From contig JAAROD010000049.1 in the NCBI GenBank assembly GCA_012274445.1, positions 682,001 through 746,000 on the forward strand: DNA of 64,000 nt, written 5' to 3'. Positions 1-11,766 of the stretch are shown here, piece by piece. Position numbers and translations under genes: made by a program. A model generated the notes under the pieces. It ran no database searches. It worked only from the letters and a program-made list of their open reading frames with translations, and had not been told where the DNA came from. Position 1 is the stretch's first letter; every line of letters begins with the position of its first letter. Source of the stretch: Sclerotiophoma versabilis. Its lineage: Eukaryota > Ascomycota > Dothideomycetes > Pleosporales > Didymellaceae.

Positions 1-1836
1 CCGGCTACCTCACATTACGAGGGGTCATCATGGCGTTTCCTGGCGTTTGCATCCGTTACGAGTACCCCTTTTCCTGGGCGAGTCAACCTCCCCACCTGTA
101 TCAGTACGAGTTCCTTCGGTGTTTTGGATTCGTAATTTGTTCATCACACTTTCCGACCTTCTGTGATCCATGGGCAGATACCCAGGTCTTCATAGAGCAC
201 GACCATCGTTATGCGTTATACTTTTTAATATTTTAGACACCATCGTTAGCAACATCGTCGACCCAAGAGGGTCGCTCGCATGTTTGCATGCCGTTTGTAT
301 AGTACCTTGGGGAGGACAATAGGTCATCTACGCGTTTCAGACGAGCTTGCCAATGCCGCATTCTTCCTTTGCGGAATGTAACAATCAATGACCCGTTATA
401 ATACTATTCCCATTGTTTACCGCTTCTCACCTGTACAGCGCCCCACTATGCCATCACCGGTGGCTGTAAGCAACGTCTAGTGCCTTGGCCTACATCACTC
501 TACATTCAGGGTCTAATGGGGCCGCAGCGGTGACGGCTGTTCAATGCTGTGCTTCGCTGAATTACGCACCACATGGTCATGATTCGGTGGGCGGTCATAT
601 TGACGACTCGCTGGAGCGCGCAGCACTCTGAGGTCGGATGTCCTTCTCAGTCTGTAATAGACTGAAGATCGGCCCGAGATCGCGTTGTGCCTGAGGGACA
701 CGACGACGCGCATAACACGAAACACCATCGCTAACAGAGGACCCACTGGGAACGCTCGTTTCGTTGGTGGTAGTGAGTATCAGCCAGTCATGTTGGAGGC
801 ATACATTGCACATTGACACTCCTTTCATGTCGCTACGAAAGCCCTCGGGGACTTCGAAACTCTCCTGTACACATCAGCCACGCGGTCGTCCCACAGTTCC
901 TCCGCCTTACAGAGATGACGATCATACCTACAAACAGCAGTTTGGATCTCGGGAAGCCTCATGCGCAGATTAGAGCCCGCGAACCTCACACACGGTCACC
1001 TTGAAAGCACAACACACCGGCACGCTACGTTTCAGGTCTTGATGGAGAAAGCTCAACATGGGTTGTCCTGCCTAATGGCGCCCTCTGCGCCTTCTCAAAA
1101 TATGTCAGAAACATCTGCGATAACCTTGCATCGGCTCTTATGAAAGAAGGTGCCTGTTGTAGCGGCCTACGGCAAGGAGCACGCTGCATTGTGTACATAT
1201 ACCCTTGTCAATTGCGGCGCGCCAACGGCGGGGGCACCTGAATTCACTTAGTCCTTTACTCAAGTTCTTAGCAGCCATGAACACAACGTGTACACCAAAA
1301 TGTATTCACAAATCCATCAATCGACGATAGAGCGCAGCCTTAGGACGCGCTTGGTTATCGCCGATCCGTCATGCGCTGCTGAGGCACGAACCCATGGGAG
1401 CTTCAATCTCATGCTCCCCAGCCATTTGTGACTGAGAGCGCAGGTGCCAAGTGGACTCCACACCCCTCTCTGCCAGTGGGAGCAAGCAGCCCTAAGGACT
1501 AATCTCCACAGCGAAGCCGAAGCGAGCGTATGATTTTCCAACGGTGAAGGTCACAGCAGTGACCCACCTTGAATTAAGAGAGCTGCAACGCCGTCCCGCA
1601 CCCCGCGATGCAAGCGCATCTCAGAATCCACCCACTGAACACGCGCGCATTTTTCTTCTGACCATATCTTCGAACCTTCCTATTTCGTTCAAGGTTCCTT
1701 TGCGCTCTCCACTTTGGTATCCATAGGACGCGCAATGCAACAGCCTTGCAAATGCCCTCTCGTATTCTTTGATTGCCATGACGCATGGCATCACCATATC
1801 GTAGATGTAGCATGTCGTGTGTTCATGCTGCGTCCT
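1..1836. other. No gene recognised
   Basis: Only short open frames on both strands with no recognisable protein motif, no tRNA-like cloverleaf and no clear repeat. The right part is the 3' flank of the EAF6-like gene. The left part is truncated by the window edge. Confidence 0.5.
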
Positions 1837-2498
1837 TCACTCTCTTCCATACGATATTTTGTTCCTCTTTACGGACGGCCCGTCGGTGTCATCGTCATCT
1901 CCTGCCTTCTTCTTCTTGCTTCCTCCCCTCGCGCCATTTGTTGTGGGCTGGCTTGACTCGCGGGTGGGAAACGATGAAAGTGGTGTAGCCGTATGTGAAG
2001 GAGTTGTTCCTGCAGAAGCTGGTGTCGATGCCTCCTGTGTACGCATAGTCAGCACGCGTCCCGAAATGCAGACTGCATGTCAGCCTGCTGTACCATCAAC
2101 ACACCCTCAGGAAACTCGATGAGCTTCGGCTGAATATCCGGTCTGCGTCGCTGACTTGCGCTTTTCGCCGTGTAGCCGTGCCCGCTCCACTCGTCGTTGT
2201 GGTAGCCGCTGCGCCCTTGATGTAGTTGTCGAAGCCCTTAATGATGTTTCCAGCGCTGGTCTCTTCCAGGTATTGCGTCTCGACTCGCAGGATGTTGTCT
2301 TCGAGTTGTTGCTACGTACAAAGTAAGCGCAACACGTTATGACGCGCTGTCTTATGTACGCACCAAATTGTTATCTAGAATGCGCTTCTTCTGCAGTGAT
2401 TCGCGCAGGTCGCGTCGTAGTCGCTCGTAGTAAGGCATGCCGCGCGAGGCTGCATCTGAGGCTGCGTTGGCGCTTCCTGGAGGCGCGTTCTCGGCCAT
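1837..2498 (-). CDS. EAF6: EAF6-like subunit of NuA4-type histone acetyltransferase complexes
   Basis: Small scaffold subunit of MYST-family acetyltransferase complexes (NuA4 and NuA3 in yeast), acting in the nucleus. Three exons on the minus strand: 2498-2364, 2311-2105 and 2034-1837, giving 179 aa. Introns are 52 and 70 nt with GT-AG ends, and all junctions keep the frame. Residues 21-36 read MPYYERLRRDLRESLQ, followed by a helical coiled-coil stretch and the family signature IIKGFDNYIKG at about 67-77. The tail is Ser/Thr/Pro-rich, then basic-acidic (SKKKK, then DDDD), and ends with KISYGRE, as in many ascomycete EAF6 proteins. The ATG at 2498 is the first one in frame before the conserved block. 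It lies head-to-head with the TFIIS gene, 422 bp apart. Family assignment rests on the signature and is strong; exact complex membership is inferred. Confidence 0.9.
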
Positions 2499-2920
2499 CG
2501 TTTGGTCGCCCGTTTGCGGTTGTAATGTGAAAAGCGTGGAGGCGAAGTTTCGATCGTTGTTGTCAAGGATGTCGTTGTTACTCTACAAAGGTCGTCGTTT
2601 CCAAACGTTCTCGAATGTCAAGTGAACCCCAGCTCGCGCTAGCGTCCGCCAAGGCTGAGACCTTCGCAGAGAGCAACTTCCCGGCTTGAGAGCCTTCTCA
2701 CCCAACCACCGACTAACTCTCTATTAACCCACTGTCTATCGTCGCATACTGCACGCCACTTCGTCAGCGATCATTTCAACCGAACGGGGAATCGCCGAAC
2801 GCGCACCAGGCTCAAGCATTCAACACAAACAACATCGCGCGCACTTTGCGAAACCTTCCGCCTAAAAGCCAATACAGAGGACCACGTCCCCAACTTCTCA
2901 CACGACATACCGAGACGAAG
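2499..2920. promoter_or_regulatory. Shared divergent promoter region, EAF6 / TFIIS
   Basis: A 422-bp interval between the start codons of two head-to-head genes that both act in transcription. It must contain both 5' UTRs and both core promoters. No specific factor site was identified by eye. Confidence 0.5.
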
Positions 2921-3882
2921 ATGGCTATGGATACCAAGGAAATTGAACTGCGGGGCAAGGCGATTGGCAAGGCTATCCAAGAAAGTGAACCAAGTGCTTC
3001 AGTCATCAAACTGTTGAACGACTTGAAAACCGGCGTCCACGCGACCGAGGACATCCTGCGATCCACCAAGATCGGTGTGACCGTCAACCGGCTGCGTACG
3101 CACAAGGACCCTGCTGTCCAGAGACTTGCCACAGAACTGGTCTCGAAGTGGAGGGACGAGGTCAAGAAGCAGCCCAAGAAGGGCACGCAAGCAAAGGTTG
3201 CATCAGCAACAAATGGCAGCGCTTCACCTGCACCGGCGTCATCTGCTGCAGCCTCACCTGCGCCTAGCCAGAACAAGCAGAAACACAATGTCGACCCCAC
3301 GAAGCGTAACCATAAGACAGACAAGATCAACTACGAGGTTACTGGAGATGAGGCGCGAGACATGTCGGTGCGCCTCATGTACGACGGTCTGGCGCATATG
3401 AGCACCGAGCGTAAGTCGAGACATCAATTGCTATTGAACATGCTAACGTAAAAGTAGTGCCTGACATAATTCTCCCAATCGCAAAGCAAATCGAGGCTGC
3501 CGCGTACGCGAATGCTGGTAGCGTCAACGATACCTATAAGGGGAAAATGCGCTCCCTCTTTCAGAACCTCAAAGCCAAATCCAACCCCGCCCTACGGAAA
3601 CGCGTTCTCTCCGGCGAAGTCACACCGAAGAAATTTGTAGTCATGACACACGACGAGATGAAGTCCGACGAGCGCCGCCTAGAAGACGAGAAGCTGGAGA
3701 AGGAAAACATGAACCAGGCCATGGTCGCGCAGGTTGAGAAGAGTATCTCCAAGGAGTTCCAGTGCAGTAAGTGCAAAAAGAAGATGGTCTCATACAGCCA
3801 GGCACAGACGAGGAGTGCTGATGAACCTATGACGACGTTCTGTGAGTGCATGAACTGTGGTAATAGGTGGAAGTTCTCTTAG
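2921..3882 (+). CDS. DST1: Transcription elongation factor TFIIS
   Basis: TFIIS rescues arrested RNA polymerase II by stimulating transcript cleavage in the polymerase active site. Two exons, 2921-3410 and 3458-3882, separated by a 47-nt intron, give 304 aa, the usual family length. The N-terminal helical domain I (about 1-80) starts with IELRGKAIGKAIQ. A Ser/Ala/Pro-rich linker follows, then central domain II (about 135-250). The C-terminal zinc ribbon is complete: Cys266, Cys269, Cys294 and Cys297 in C-x2-C-x24-C-x2-C spacing, with the essential acidic pair Asp285-Glu286 in the QTRSADEP loop. The frame is open upstream of 2921 but has no ATG there, so 2921 (or 2927, two codons on) is the start. 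Identification is secure. Confidence 0.97.
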
Positions 3883-5147
3883 TGCGGGTCTTTATGGTAC
3901 TGGTGAGGCACGAAGTAGTCTTCGAGATTCGAAAAGTTTGCAGCAGGGCGTTTCACGGGCATGGAGAGGTGCGTTCGATCTTGGTTAAACTATTTTTTTC
4001 TTGAGTACAGTTTGGCGGCTGTGCTTTAGTGGAGATGCACAAGTCAGGCCTTCGTACACATTTTCGAGGAAGTCACATCATGCAGTGTGGCTCAGAATCA
4101 ATATATTGATACAGGCATGACAGTCAACGTATGTTACTGATCACACGATTTGTGCCGCCCCTTCATCAACTTCTCCACCATCCGCCATCTCTCCCTCCTT
4201 CCTCACCCTGAATCCAACCCAAGGAACCCGACTCCGCAGTGCAAGGCTGCTGAGCGCCATAGCCAATGACGCCTAAACTGGGTCCAATCTCACATACTTT
4301 CCATCGCTCTTCATACCGTGATCGTCCCTCTTACCGCTAATCATGGTTGCACAAGACGCCAGCAGCGGAACAGTATCCGTATGCAACTTCCAAATTGTAA
4401 CAGTCTGAGTCTCCAACCACACATGTTGCGCGACAGGGTTTTGGTGGGTCCTTTACACAATGTGCGCAGGCTACAACCTGCCCAGTGAGGTTACTGGAAA
4501 CTTTGGTTCGGCAACGACGAACGAACCTGTCTCTTGTGTTGTGGTAAAGCTTGAATGAAGCGACCTATAGGCCTCGGAGCGATTTTAGCTTTATACACAA
4601 CACAGTACGGAAAAGCATCTGAAATCTTTAGGTTAGTTAGCAGCTCACAAGAGGGTTGTAGATTCAGATTGGTTGCCACTTGTGTTTTGAGCGTTTCTGT
4701 CCCAGTCCGACTTGAAGTCCGACTTCTTCGGTGACACGAGAGCCTAAGTAACGTGGCGTTTGAAGAACGAAATAAGGTATCCTAGTGTTATGGTGCATCG
4801 AACTTGCGATAGATCTTAAGGTGAATTGAGAGATCTCTCGGTATCAGATCGCTAGGCTTTGGGACTTGCGACATATCGTACGTTGTGAAGACGCAAATGC
4901 TCTGTTTAAGAATGTCAACATAGCCATTCGACTGTTAGGTATAGGAACTTGTGGTCAAGGAAGAGGCTACTCTGGGGCATGCATAAAAAAGTCGCATCGG
5001 GGCAAAGCCCAGTCTCGCTTGGCTAGCGAAACTGCGTCAGGTGCTGTAATTTCTGTAGGATGCTCTAGGAGGGAATCGAACCGAGGAGAAAAGGGCAAAA
5101 GAAGTAGTCATCCGCCCAAAGTAAGAAATGAAATAGCTGCCGATAGC
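3883..5147. other. Intergenic, one possible cryptic exon
   Basis: No convincing gene. On the minus strand 4446-4273 is open for 57 codons with protein-like composition (contains TQTVTIWKLHTDT) and includes a gtaaga...tttag segment that could be an intron, but I cannot place it in a family or find a start. A T-loop-like motif near 5071 does not fold into a tRNA. The rest holds the 3' ends of the TFIIS and SLC6-like genes, which converge here. Confidence 0.35.
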
Positions 5148-7222
5148 TCATCGTGATACTGACGCTGCATCTTTGCTGTGCTCGACATCTTTGTCCACTT
5201 TCTCGTGTGACGATGCATATGCTAAGGGAGCCTCCCCACCCTCAGCCTTGGCCAAATCACTAAGAGGAGCACCAGCGATCTCAGCTTTTGTCTCCATTGC
5301 GACTGTAGGCTCAGTCCCTTCGCCACGGCGTTCGTACGGGATGAAGGCGTCATAGTACCTAGGGATGGTGAATCCAAGGATAATAACCACCATCGCCAAG
5401 TTCGCCAAAATAAAGCCTGTGATATGCATAGGGTCATACCGCAGGGTGTGGAACCCCGGATACCCGAAGCTGAAGATTATGGCAAGAACCGGTCCGGAGA
5501 TGTAGCGAAGCAGAAATGGCAGGAAAGCAGGGATCTTCCAGTTCTTGCCTTGTCCGACAATGACATTGAGATCGCGGCGAAGTTGGTTGCCCTGTAATGA
5601 TTAGCATTTAAGTGTTCCAGGCCCAGTGATGAACTTACGGAGTAGAAAGCCAGAAACCAGAATTTGCGAAGAACAATATTACTGTTCCAGAAGGACGGTG
5701 CAGCGACGTCGGGAGGTCGTGCAATGATGGTAGAGATAACGGTGAATACTACGTAGAAGCCAACACCTGCGCCCGCACCAGCCCCAGGGTTGTTGATGCC
5801 ATGTGCCAGGACAATGCCAAAGAACTGGCCACCGAAGAAGCCAAAATTGTACAAACTGAAGGCTACGATGCCAGCCTGGTCGGCAATATCGCGCCAGCGG
5901 TACACTGTTGTAGCGCTCGTAACTTCGGTCCAGACGACGAAAATAAGGGCGATGTCGTTGACCCACCTGTCAACGCCGTCAAGGAGGTGGTAGCCAAATT
6001 CGGTGCAGTATGGCAAACACATCAGGAATGAGACCACGGTAAGTACGGTGACAACAACCGGGCGGGAGGCCTTCACCATTCCCGAATCGCAAATCAGGGT
6101 TACGACAACGTCCAACATAACGAATGCTGAAGAGAAGCCCAAAACGACAAGGGTGAAGAACAGAAGGACTGCCCAGAAGTTTGCACCAGGCATCTGCAGT
6201 ACGGCTTCTGGCAAAGTCAAAAAGCCCACCACAAACGCACCAAGCCTGACATCATCTTCGGGCCACTTCTGGAGGAAGCCAACGACCCCAAAGATAGCGA
6301 ATGCGGCGAAGTTTTCAAACAGAACGTTGCTGCTGCAGATCAAGATGGCGTCCATCACAGCATTCGCGTGCTTCTGATTGTAGCTCGCATAGCTCGTAAA
6401 GTAACCAAAACCGATACCTGTAGAGAAGAATACTTGTCCGACAGCAGTCTGCCATACCGTACCAGATGAAAGCTGATCGCCTCTGAAGTTGGTCCATAGG
6501 AGTTTGACGCCTTCACTGGCATTTGGAAGAGACAACGCGCGTCCAACGAAGATGACGGTGGTTACGATGGGCAGGCCCATAGTGAAATAAACGACTCTAC
6601 CGGTCATGCCGACTCCACGGAAGATGGATATCCAGATCAGAAACCAGACAAAGATACTCCAGCCGACAGTTTCGCCAACCAGGGAGACGTTGGGGTAGCC
6701 GACGTATGATGCCACATTCTTGCCGTCATCGGTCAAGCCACCTTCGGTGATGTCGCCAACGCGAAGCACATCGTTCCAATAGAAATCGTCGATTCGATTT
6801 TCCCATGGCAAGGGACTTGTGAAGCTATTGCGAAAATAAATCATGATCCACGCGAGATTGACGGTAAAGTATTGAACAACTATGAAGGATACGATGACTG
6901 GGCCCATGCCAACTCCCTTCAGCCGTCTGTTTATGTTGTTGAAGGCTATGACAGTGCCTCCCCGGTAAGCCTGGCCAATGGAGACCTCCAGGATCAAAGC
7001 GGGAATGGCGATGAGGAAAACGGCGAGCAAGTATGGAATGAACCACTGCAGTCCATAGTTGTTGTAAACCACGGAGGGATATCGAAGGAGGTTTCCCTGT
7101 CCAGCGCAGCCACCCATGGCGGCCAGGAGGAAGGCTGCGCGTGAGGGCCATTGATCACGTCCGTCATCCGACTTTTGAGGGGGAGGCGCAAGAGAGCCAC
7201 CGATCTTGCGAAGGAAATCCAT
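5148..7222 (-). CDS. SLC6-type sodium:neurotransmitter symporter family transporter
   Basis: Multi-pass plasma-membrane transporter of the sodium-dependent SLC6/NSS (LeuT-fold) family. In animals this family carries amino acids, GABA and monoamines; the fungal substrate is unknown. Exons 7222-5639 and 5591-5148, with a 47-nt intron, give 675 aa. The first helix carries the family motif region around residues 23-50 (WPSRAAFLLAAMGGCAGQGN, then LLRYP), corresponding to the Na+/substrate site with an unwound Gly-rich turn. About 12 hydrophobic segments follow, and the C-terminal tail is hydrophilic and Glu/Lys-rich. The frame is open upstream, but 7222 is the first ATG. Animal members usually read W-x2-(K/R)-x-D-F-L-L-S and G-L-G-N at this site, so several binding positions differ here. 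Family call strong, substrate not inferable. Confidence 0.9.
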
Positions 7223-9009
7223 CCTGCCTAGATATAAGCAGTGCTGGAGGATAAGGGAGGGAGTGGAAGAAACCGAATAAATGATCAAAATGCGTAGGAG
7301 GAGATTTCATTTTGTATCTTGTTTGTCGGATCAGATCGCCAAGGAAGATAGTGAATGCAGGGATCCTGGGTGCGTTCATCCTACGTCCGCATGGTGTTGG
7401 CGTTCACATCACTGGACGCCAGTCAAGGCACTCTCACAGGTGGACTAGGCAAAGTGTAGACGCAATGCGACCCTGATATTCTATCTCGGCAGGGCCGACG
7501 CCCCACCTAGACATCTGTGAACGTTCACAGCGCGGATCCTCCAAAAATGGTTCGATGTGCAAAGATAGGTAAGGAGTAGACCTCAGACTGCCACAAAAAG
7601 CTGTATAGTTGTAGCGGCCGCAAATAATGCCTACGCATCGTAACTCCAGTTCCAACACAGTAAGTATTGCCTCAATGCATTGAATACCTCCCGCTTACGG
7701 CGACAGTCCAACGCAATTTTTGAAAACGGCGTCCAGCTTGATGCCAAGTCTCCGCTGCACCATGTGGATACCGTGGTACCCGGCACAAGTTTTGTAGGTG
7801 GAGAAGCCATGACAGGGGTGCGGCTTGGATGACGCGGAATGGCTCGTGGCGTACAACTTAATTTGTACAAGAATTTTTGTAGAGATTGTAGATGCAATTG
7901 CAAACGGCTACTAAGTACCAATGAACACTCAGAGAAGCTATACCAAGTACTAAGATGTATGTGAGATTTGGCAAAGCTAAATTCTGTTTATTTAAGAGAT
8001 TCGTGGCTCAGCATCTTTGCTCTAAAGCTTTATCTTCGAATTCTTGTGCCGGGTACCACAGTACACGACACGGAGCGGAGGTTCGGCGCACGTCAGGTGT
8101 GGCGTGCCAGAAGCGTCTCCGGCGAATCATCAACCAAGGCATCTGCCGGTTTCCGACTTGACGAGCCTGGGCATAGCTTGGCCTCCGCCGCTCGGGTCAT
8201 ATCGAGGTCTCAACCTTCGTCATGCCTGTTAGCCACGAGGAGGGAGGCGCCATCTGATGTCTGCATTTCGTGCTTACGGGATCTGGTTGCGTGCTTCCGA
8301 TGAATTTTTGGTTGTCAGACTCACTCAGAGTTTTGGAAAAGAGTGCAGTAGTGCGCGCCTACGTTCTGGAAGGAATGTTCGAAGTCTGCGCAAATCATAC
8401 CACAGCAGCAACTCTTCAGGGTCAGCGGCGGATCAGCTTCGCAGTGTGAGAGTGGGGTACCTGAAGTCTTGTTTCGTCTCTTAATTGTTGCTTGATAGAT
8501 CCCAAGCGCGTGGGAGTGAGCTTTTCTCGTCTTCACTTCTTGAAGGTCAGAAGAGGCTCTCATATTACTGAAATAGGCAGATGTAAGCGGGCAGGCTATA
8601 TGGTTATTGGAGGCAATCAACCCACGCCTGCTTACGCTTTGCGAGTATATAAGTAGCTTGAGGACTACAAGTAATTCTACTTGCTTTGTCAAATATCTGA
8701 GACCTTGAAATTGGCAGCAGCTGTGTCCGAGCTTTTCTGCAATATGACAGTGGGAGGCTGGGAGACTGGGAGACTTAGGCCTATATTCTGATGATGTGTA
8801 CCTCCGAGGGGGTAGAGAAACCCGACCGCAATCCTGGGTGTCCTAAGAAACCGCGAGAGGGGGCTGACCTAAAGATGCTGTTAAACGTGTCGGTTTGCGC
8901 ATTTGGCCTTTCCAAGTTGGTTTAGCTGGTGGTTATGAGGTCTTTGTAATCGGCATTCTTGCACTCGAAGGACGGAGGACGACATTGCCTGGGTTTAGCC
9001 GCGCTGTTT
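7223..9009. other. Gene-free interval with an inverted repeat
   Basis: 1.8 kb without a recognisable gene. Short frames on both strands show no motif. It contains the inverted repeat listed separately at 7773-8059 and the upstream region of the SLC6-like gene. Confidence 0.45.
7773..8059. repeat. Inverted repeat, possible MITE-like remnant
   Basis: A perfect 17-bp inverted repeat: GTGGTACCCGGCACAAG at 7773-7789 and its reverse complement at 8043-8059, separated by 253 bp. Outward from each arm the match continues imperfectly (for example a shared CTCCGCT), suggesting older, decayed arms of about 50 bp, at roughly 7742-7789 and 8043-8090. No transposase frame lies between the arms and no clear target-site duplication was found. 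A decayed miniature inverted-repeat element is possible, but it could also be a simple local inversion. Confidence 0.5.
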
Positions 9010-10132
9010 TTAAGGGCTTTTTTGGTCTTCAGCCTCGACTTTCCACTGTAAGTGCCTGACTAGTGCCTTCTCTGCTTCAAGTTCTGCCTCCAGTGTACTG
9101 ATTCGGTAGCTGAGTTCGGTAATCTTTGCATCCCTCGCTTTGATGGTGGATCTCGTCACGTCACGGCCTCGTTTAAGACCTTCAGCAGCCTTTGCGTGCT
9201 TTGAAAGTAGAGTTCTCAGATCGTTTCCCGTTGTTGCACTGAGCTTAGTCTTGGAGTCCTGCAACAGTGCGAAGATATCGTGGACGAGGTCGTCCACTCT
9301 AACGTCCTTGAAACGGCTAGGCGTAGGCGTCTCAAGAGGCGATGACGAAGCAATCATAGTTTGATGCACCGCGTCAGTTGGGAGAGAAGGAGTGAGCTTT
9401 GATCTGCCTAGCTTCGAAGTGAATGAATCTGCCTGGACTGTACGAATTGTCTGCGGTGTCTGCAGTCCATTGGCGCTAATTACGGCCTGCTTGTCATTGT
9501 TCCAGGGCAGCGTACTTCGAGTCGAAGGTGTCGCCAAATCGCTTGTTTTGGCAGCCTTTCTTGGTGTTTCGACTGCCGTCACGACATGGCTTAGCTCATC
9601 CTTGAATGCCTCCTTGCTGGCCCCGAAGCCGTACTCGTTATCCAAGTCGCTGCTGGTAGCTCGACCTTGTTTTCGACTGGATTCACTGTTCTCTGACGCA
9701 ATTGTGTACGGCCGTGGAGGAGACACTGGACGCTTAGATGGTGTCTTGGGATTTGCTTGTGAAGGCTCGGTCCGGGTGTTGTTTGCAAGAGCGGATGCCT
9801 CGCGTGGGTGAGCGTCGCTGTCCCATAGGAAGAACTTACACCGAGACTTGTCACCTTGCTGCTTCTGACATGTGCTAACTGAAGAGAGTCAATTCTCATG
9901 GTAGCCTGAGATACTCGTTGTATTTTGAAGCTTACACCATTTGCCCTGGTTGGGACCTTGCTTCTTCACCTGGAAATGGTTGGCTGGTCGTCGAGGGGTA
10001 CATTCGCCTCAGGATCATCAGTCTATCAGTCACAAGCTGCAGACGGTATTACGCATTGCACTTACAGTGCCAGCCGCCGTCCAAGAATAGCCCTCTTAGC
10101 GGACCTCCGCTGCGCCGTATAGAGTCGGACAT
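9010..10132 (-). CDS. GRF-type zinc finger protein with C-terminal coiled coil
   Basis: GRF zinc fingers bind single-stranded DNA and occur in APE2, TOP3A and NEIL3. Three exons, 10132-10066, 10007-9936 and 9878-9010, give 335 aa; introns are 58 and 57 nt and both junctions preserve frame. The finger occupies residues 14-65: WHCEC at 21-25, then KKQGPNQGKWFSTC up to Cys50, then Cys60 followed by KFFLW. That gives Cys23/Cys25, Cys50 and Cys60 as candidate zinc ligands. The middle is disordered and rich in Ser/Thr-Pro. Residues from about 265 to 330 form a heptad-rich coiled coil (ITELSYRISTLEAELEAEKA). No nuclease or topoisomerase domain is attached, so this is a stand-alone GRF protein, probably nuclear and perhaps in DNA repair by inference only. 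It is divergent from the GT34 gene. Confidence 0.85.
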
Positions 10133-10858
10133 GCTTGTGACAAGTCTATCAGTCTAGACCTACCACCACGATAATATCGTTCTCGCAACGATAATTGGGG
10201 CATACGTTCTCGTTGTTCAGTCTTGAGAGGTGGCTGGTCTGCGGGGGACAAAGCTCCCCCGCACACCAAAAGCAGTGCCAACACAGTGCTTGCTGGGAAG
10301 GAACACTAACACTTAGGAACAGCATGCTTGTGAGCTCAAACAGATTTAACACCATCACCACCACAACAACAATAGCAAGAAAATTAAGATTCTAAATAGA
10401 CTTTAGAACAACATGCCTTCTCCTGCATGGATTCAACCCTCAGACTGTCTGTTGCGCAGAGGTAAAGCGTACAGTAACTTGACATTTTGGTGTGCGTCCG
10501 CCGCGTTGCTGGTCAAATTGAAGAGCGGTCGGTGGGTCTGGAAGCTCTCTGGGCCAGGGTCCACTGGGCCCGCCTCGCAACCAAGCATGTGCCCTACCCG
10601 TTCCCGTTGATCATTATAGAGATTCTCGGCCCTCTGTTCTAGCTGCCGTACAAGCTGTTTCCGCATGTTGGCCCGAAGAGATAGGCGGTTTCTGCCCCGC
10701 AGGGTGAGCTGAGCCCTGGTCCGCGGTCTCGATCGTCCAAGGGAGCTGATTTCCCTCGCATATTCAAAACAGCGCTTCGTTGCAACCTGCTGCGAGATGC
10801 AGCCAGCTGAGGCCTCAAAACCCTCGTCAGTTCCAAGGCCTACCTCTCAACTTCCGCT
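10133..10858. promoter_or_regulatory. Divergent intergenic region, GRF protein / GT34
   Basis: 726 bp between the start codons of two divergent genes, presumably carrying both promoters and 5' UTRs. No gene and no recognisable factor site seen. Confidence 0.4.
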
Positions 10859-11766
10859 ATGCTTGTCCGCGCTCTGAGAATTCCGCCAGCGTTTTTGTTC
10901 CTTCTCGTCTTCCTTGTGTTCTTTGGATGGCAGCTCAGCGTTGGATGGCAGCATGAAGGAAGCCCTGTGAATATGGCACCTGTGCCTGCTGAAGCTCCTG
11001 TCGAGCAGAGGACGCCTCGTATTGCCCTCATGACGTTCGTCACTGAGGAACGCTCATACCACCATCTCTCTCTCAAAAGCAAAGATCGTAGGTTGAAGCA
11101 CTTAGCATGCTGCTATAGGCTGACCCAAAGGCTATAGATTACGCGCGTCGCCATGGCTACGACTTCATCGTCGACTACGAATCGCACACCGACCGCGCCG
11201 TTATCTTTTGGAAGTACAACATGGCCGAGCGTCTCATCAAGACCGGCAGATACGACTGGATATGGTGGCTCGACTTCGATACTCTTATCACCAACACAGA
11301 CATCCGCGTCACCGACATCATTGAGGAGGAACTTAAGAACGTCACCAACCCTGATGCCATCGATTACCTCACCACCCATGATTGCAATGGCTACAACTCT
11401 GGCTCCTTCCTCGTCCGCGGCCACGAGAGATCGCTCAAGCTGATACACGACTCATTTGCCATCCACGACGAAGCGAAGAAGAAGGGCAAGCAAATGAGCG
11501 AGCAGGATGCGACAGTGCAGCTGCTCAAGGATGATCAGGATATGGCTGAGACCGTGCATCAAGTGTCTCAGTGGAAGCTGAATGCATTTCCACAGGAGAT
11601 TGCATGCTTTGATGACTCGCACCAAGTGTGGGAGCATGGTACTTTTGTTATACACTTTGCTGGAGCATGGGCGCACGTAAAGGGCGATGATCCTACAGGC
11701 CAGCTCATGAGAAAGTATGAACACGAGATCATGTGGGGTGACTGGAGGAAGTTCTACGACCAGTGA
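10859..11766 (+). CDS. GT34 family glycosyltransferase (MNN10/GMA12-like)
   Basis: Golgi type II membrane glycosyltransferase of family GT34, whose fungal members add mannose or galactose to N-linked or O-linked glycans. Exons 10859-11087 and 11138-11766 (50-nt intron) give 285 aa. Residues about 9-30 form a signal anchor (FLFLLVFLVFFGWQLSVGW). The catalytic domain starts at IALMTFVTEERSY. KDHYARRHGYDFIVDYESH spans the splice junction, and the metal-binding DxD is Asp122-Phe-Asp124 in WWLDFDTLI. Later conserved blocks include DCNGYNSGSFLVRG and the HFAGAW motif near the C-terminus. I chose acceptor 11137 because the other AGs in the intron give a wrong frame. MNN10/MNN11 (mannan backbone) is the likeliest relative, but donor and linkage cannot be read from sequence. 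Confidence 0.93.

Noticed and set aside
5050..5110. tRNA-like T-loop (GGTTCGATTCC on the minus strand)
   Set aside because: The T-stem has mismatches and I could not form acceptor, D or anticodon arms of a cloverleaf.
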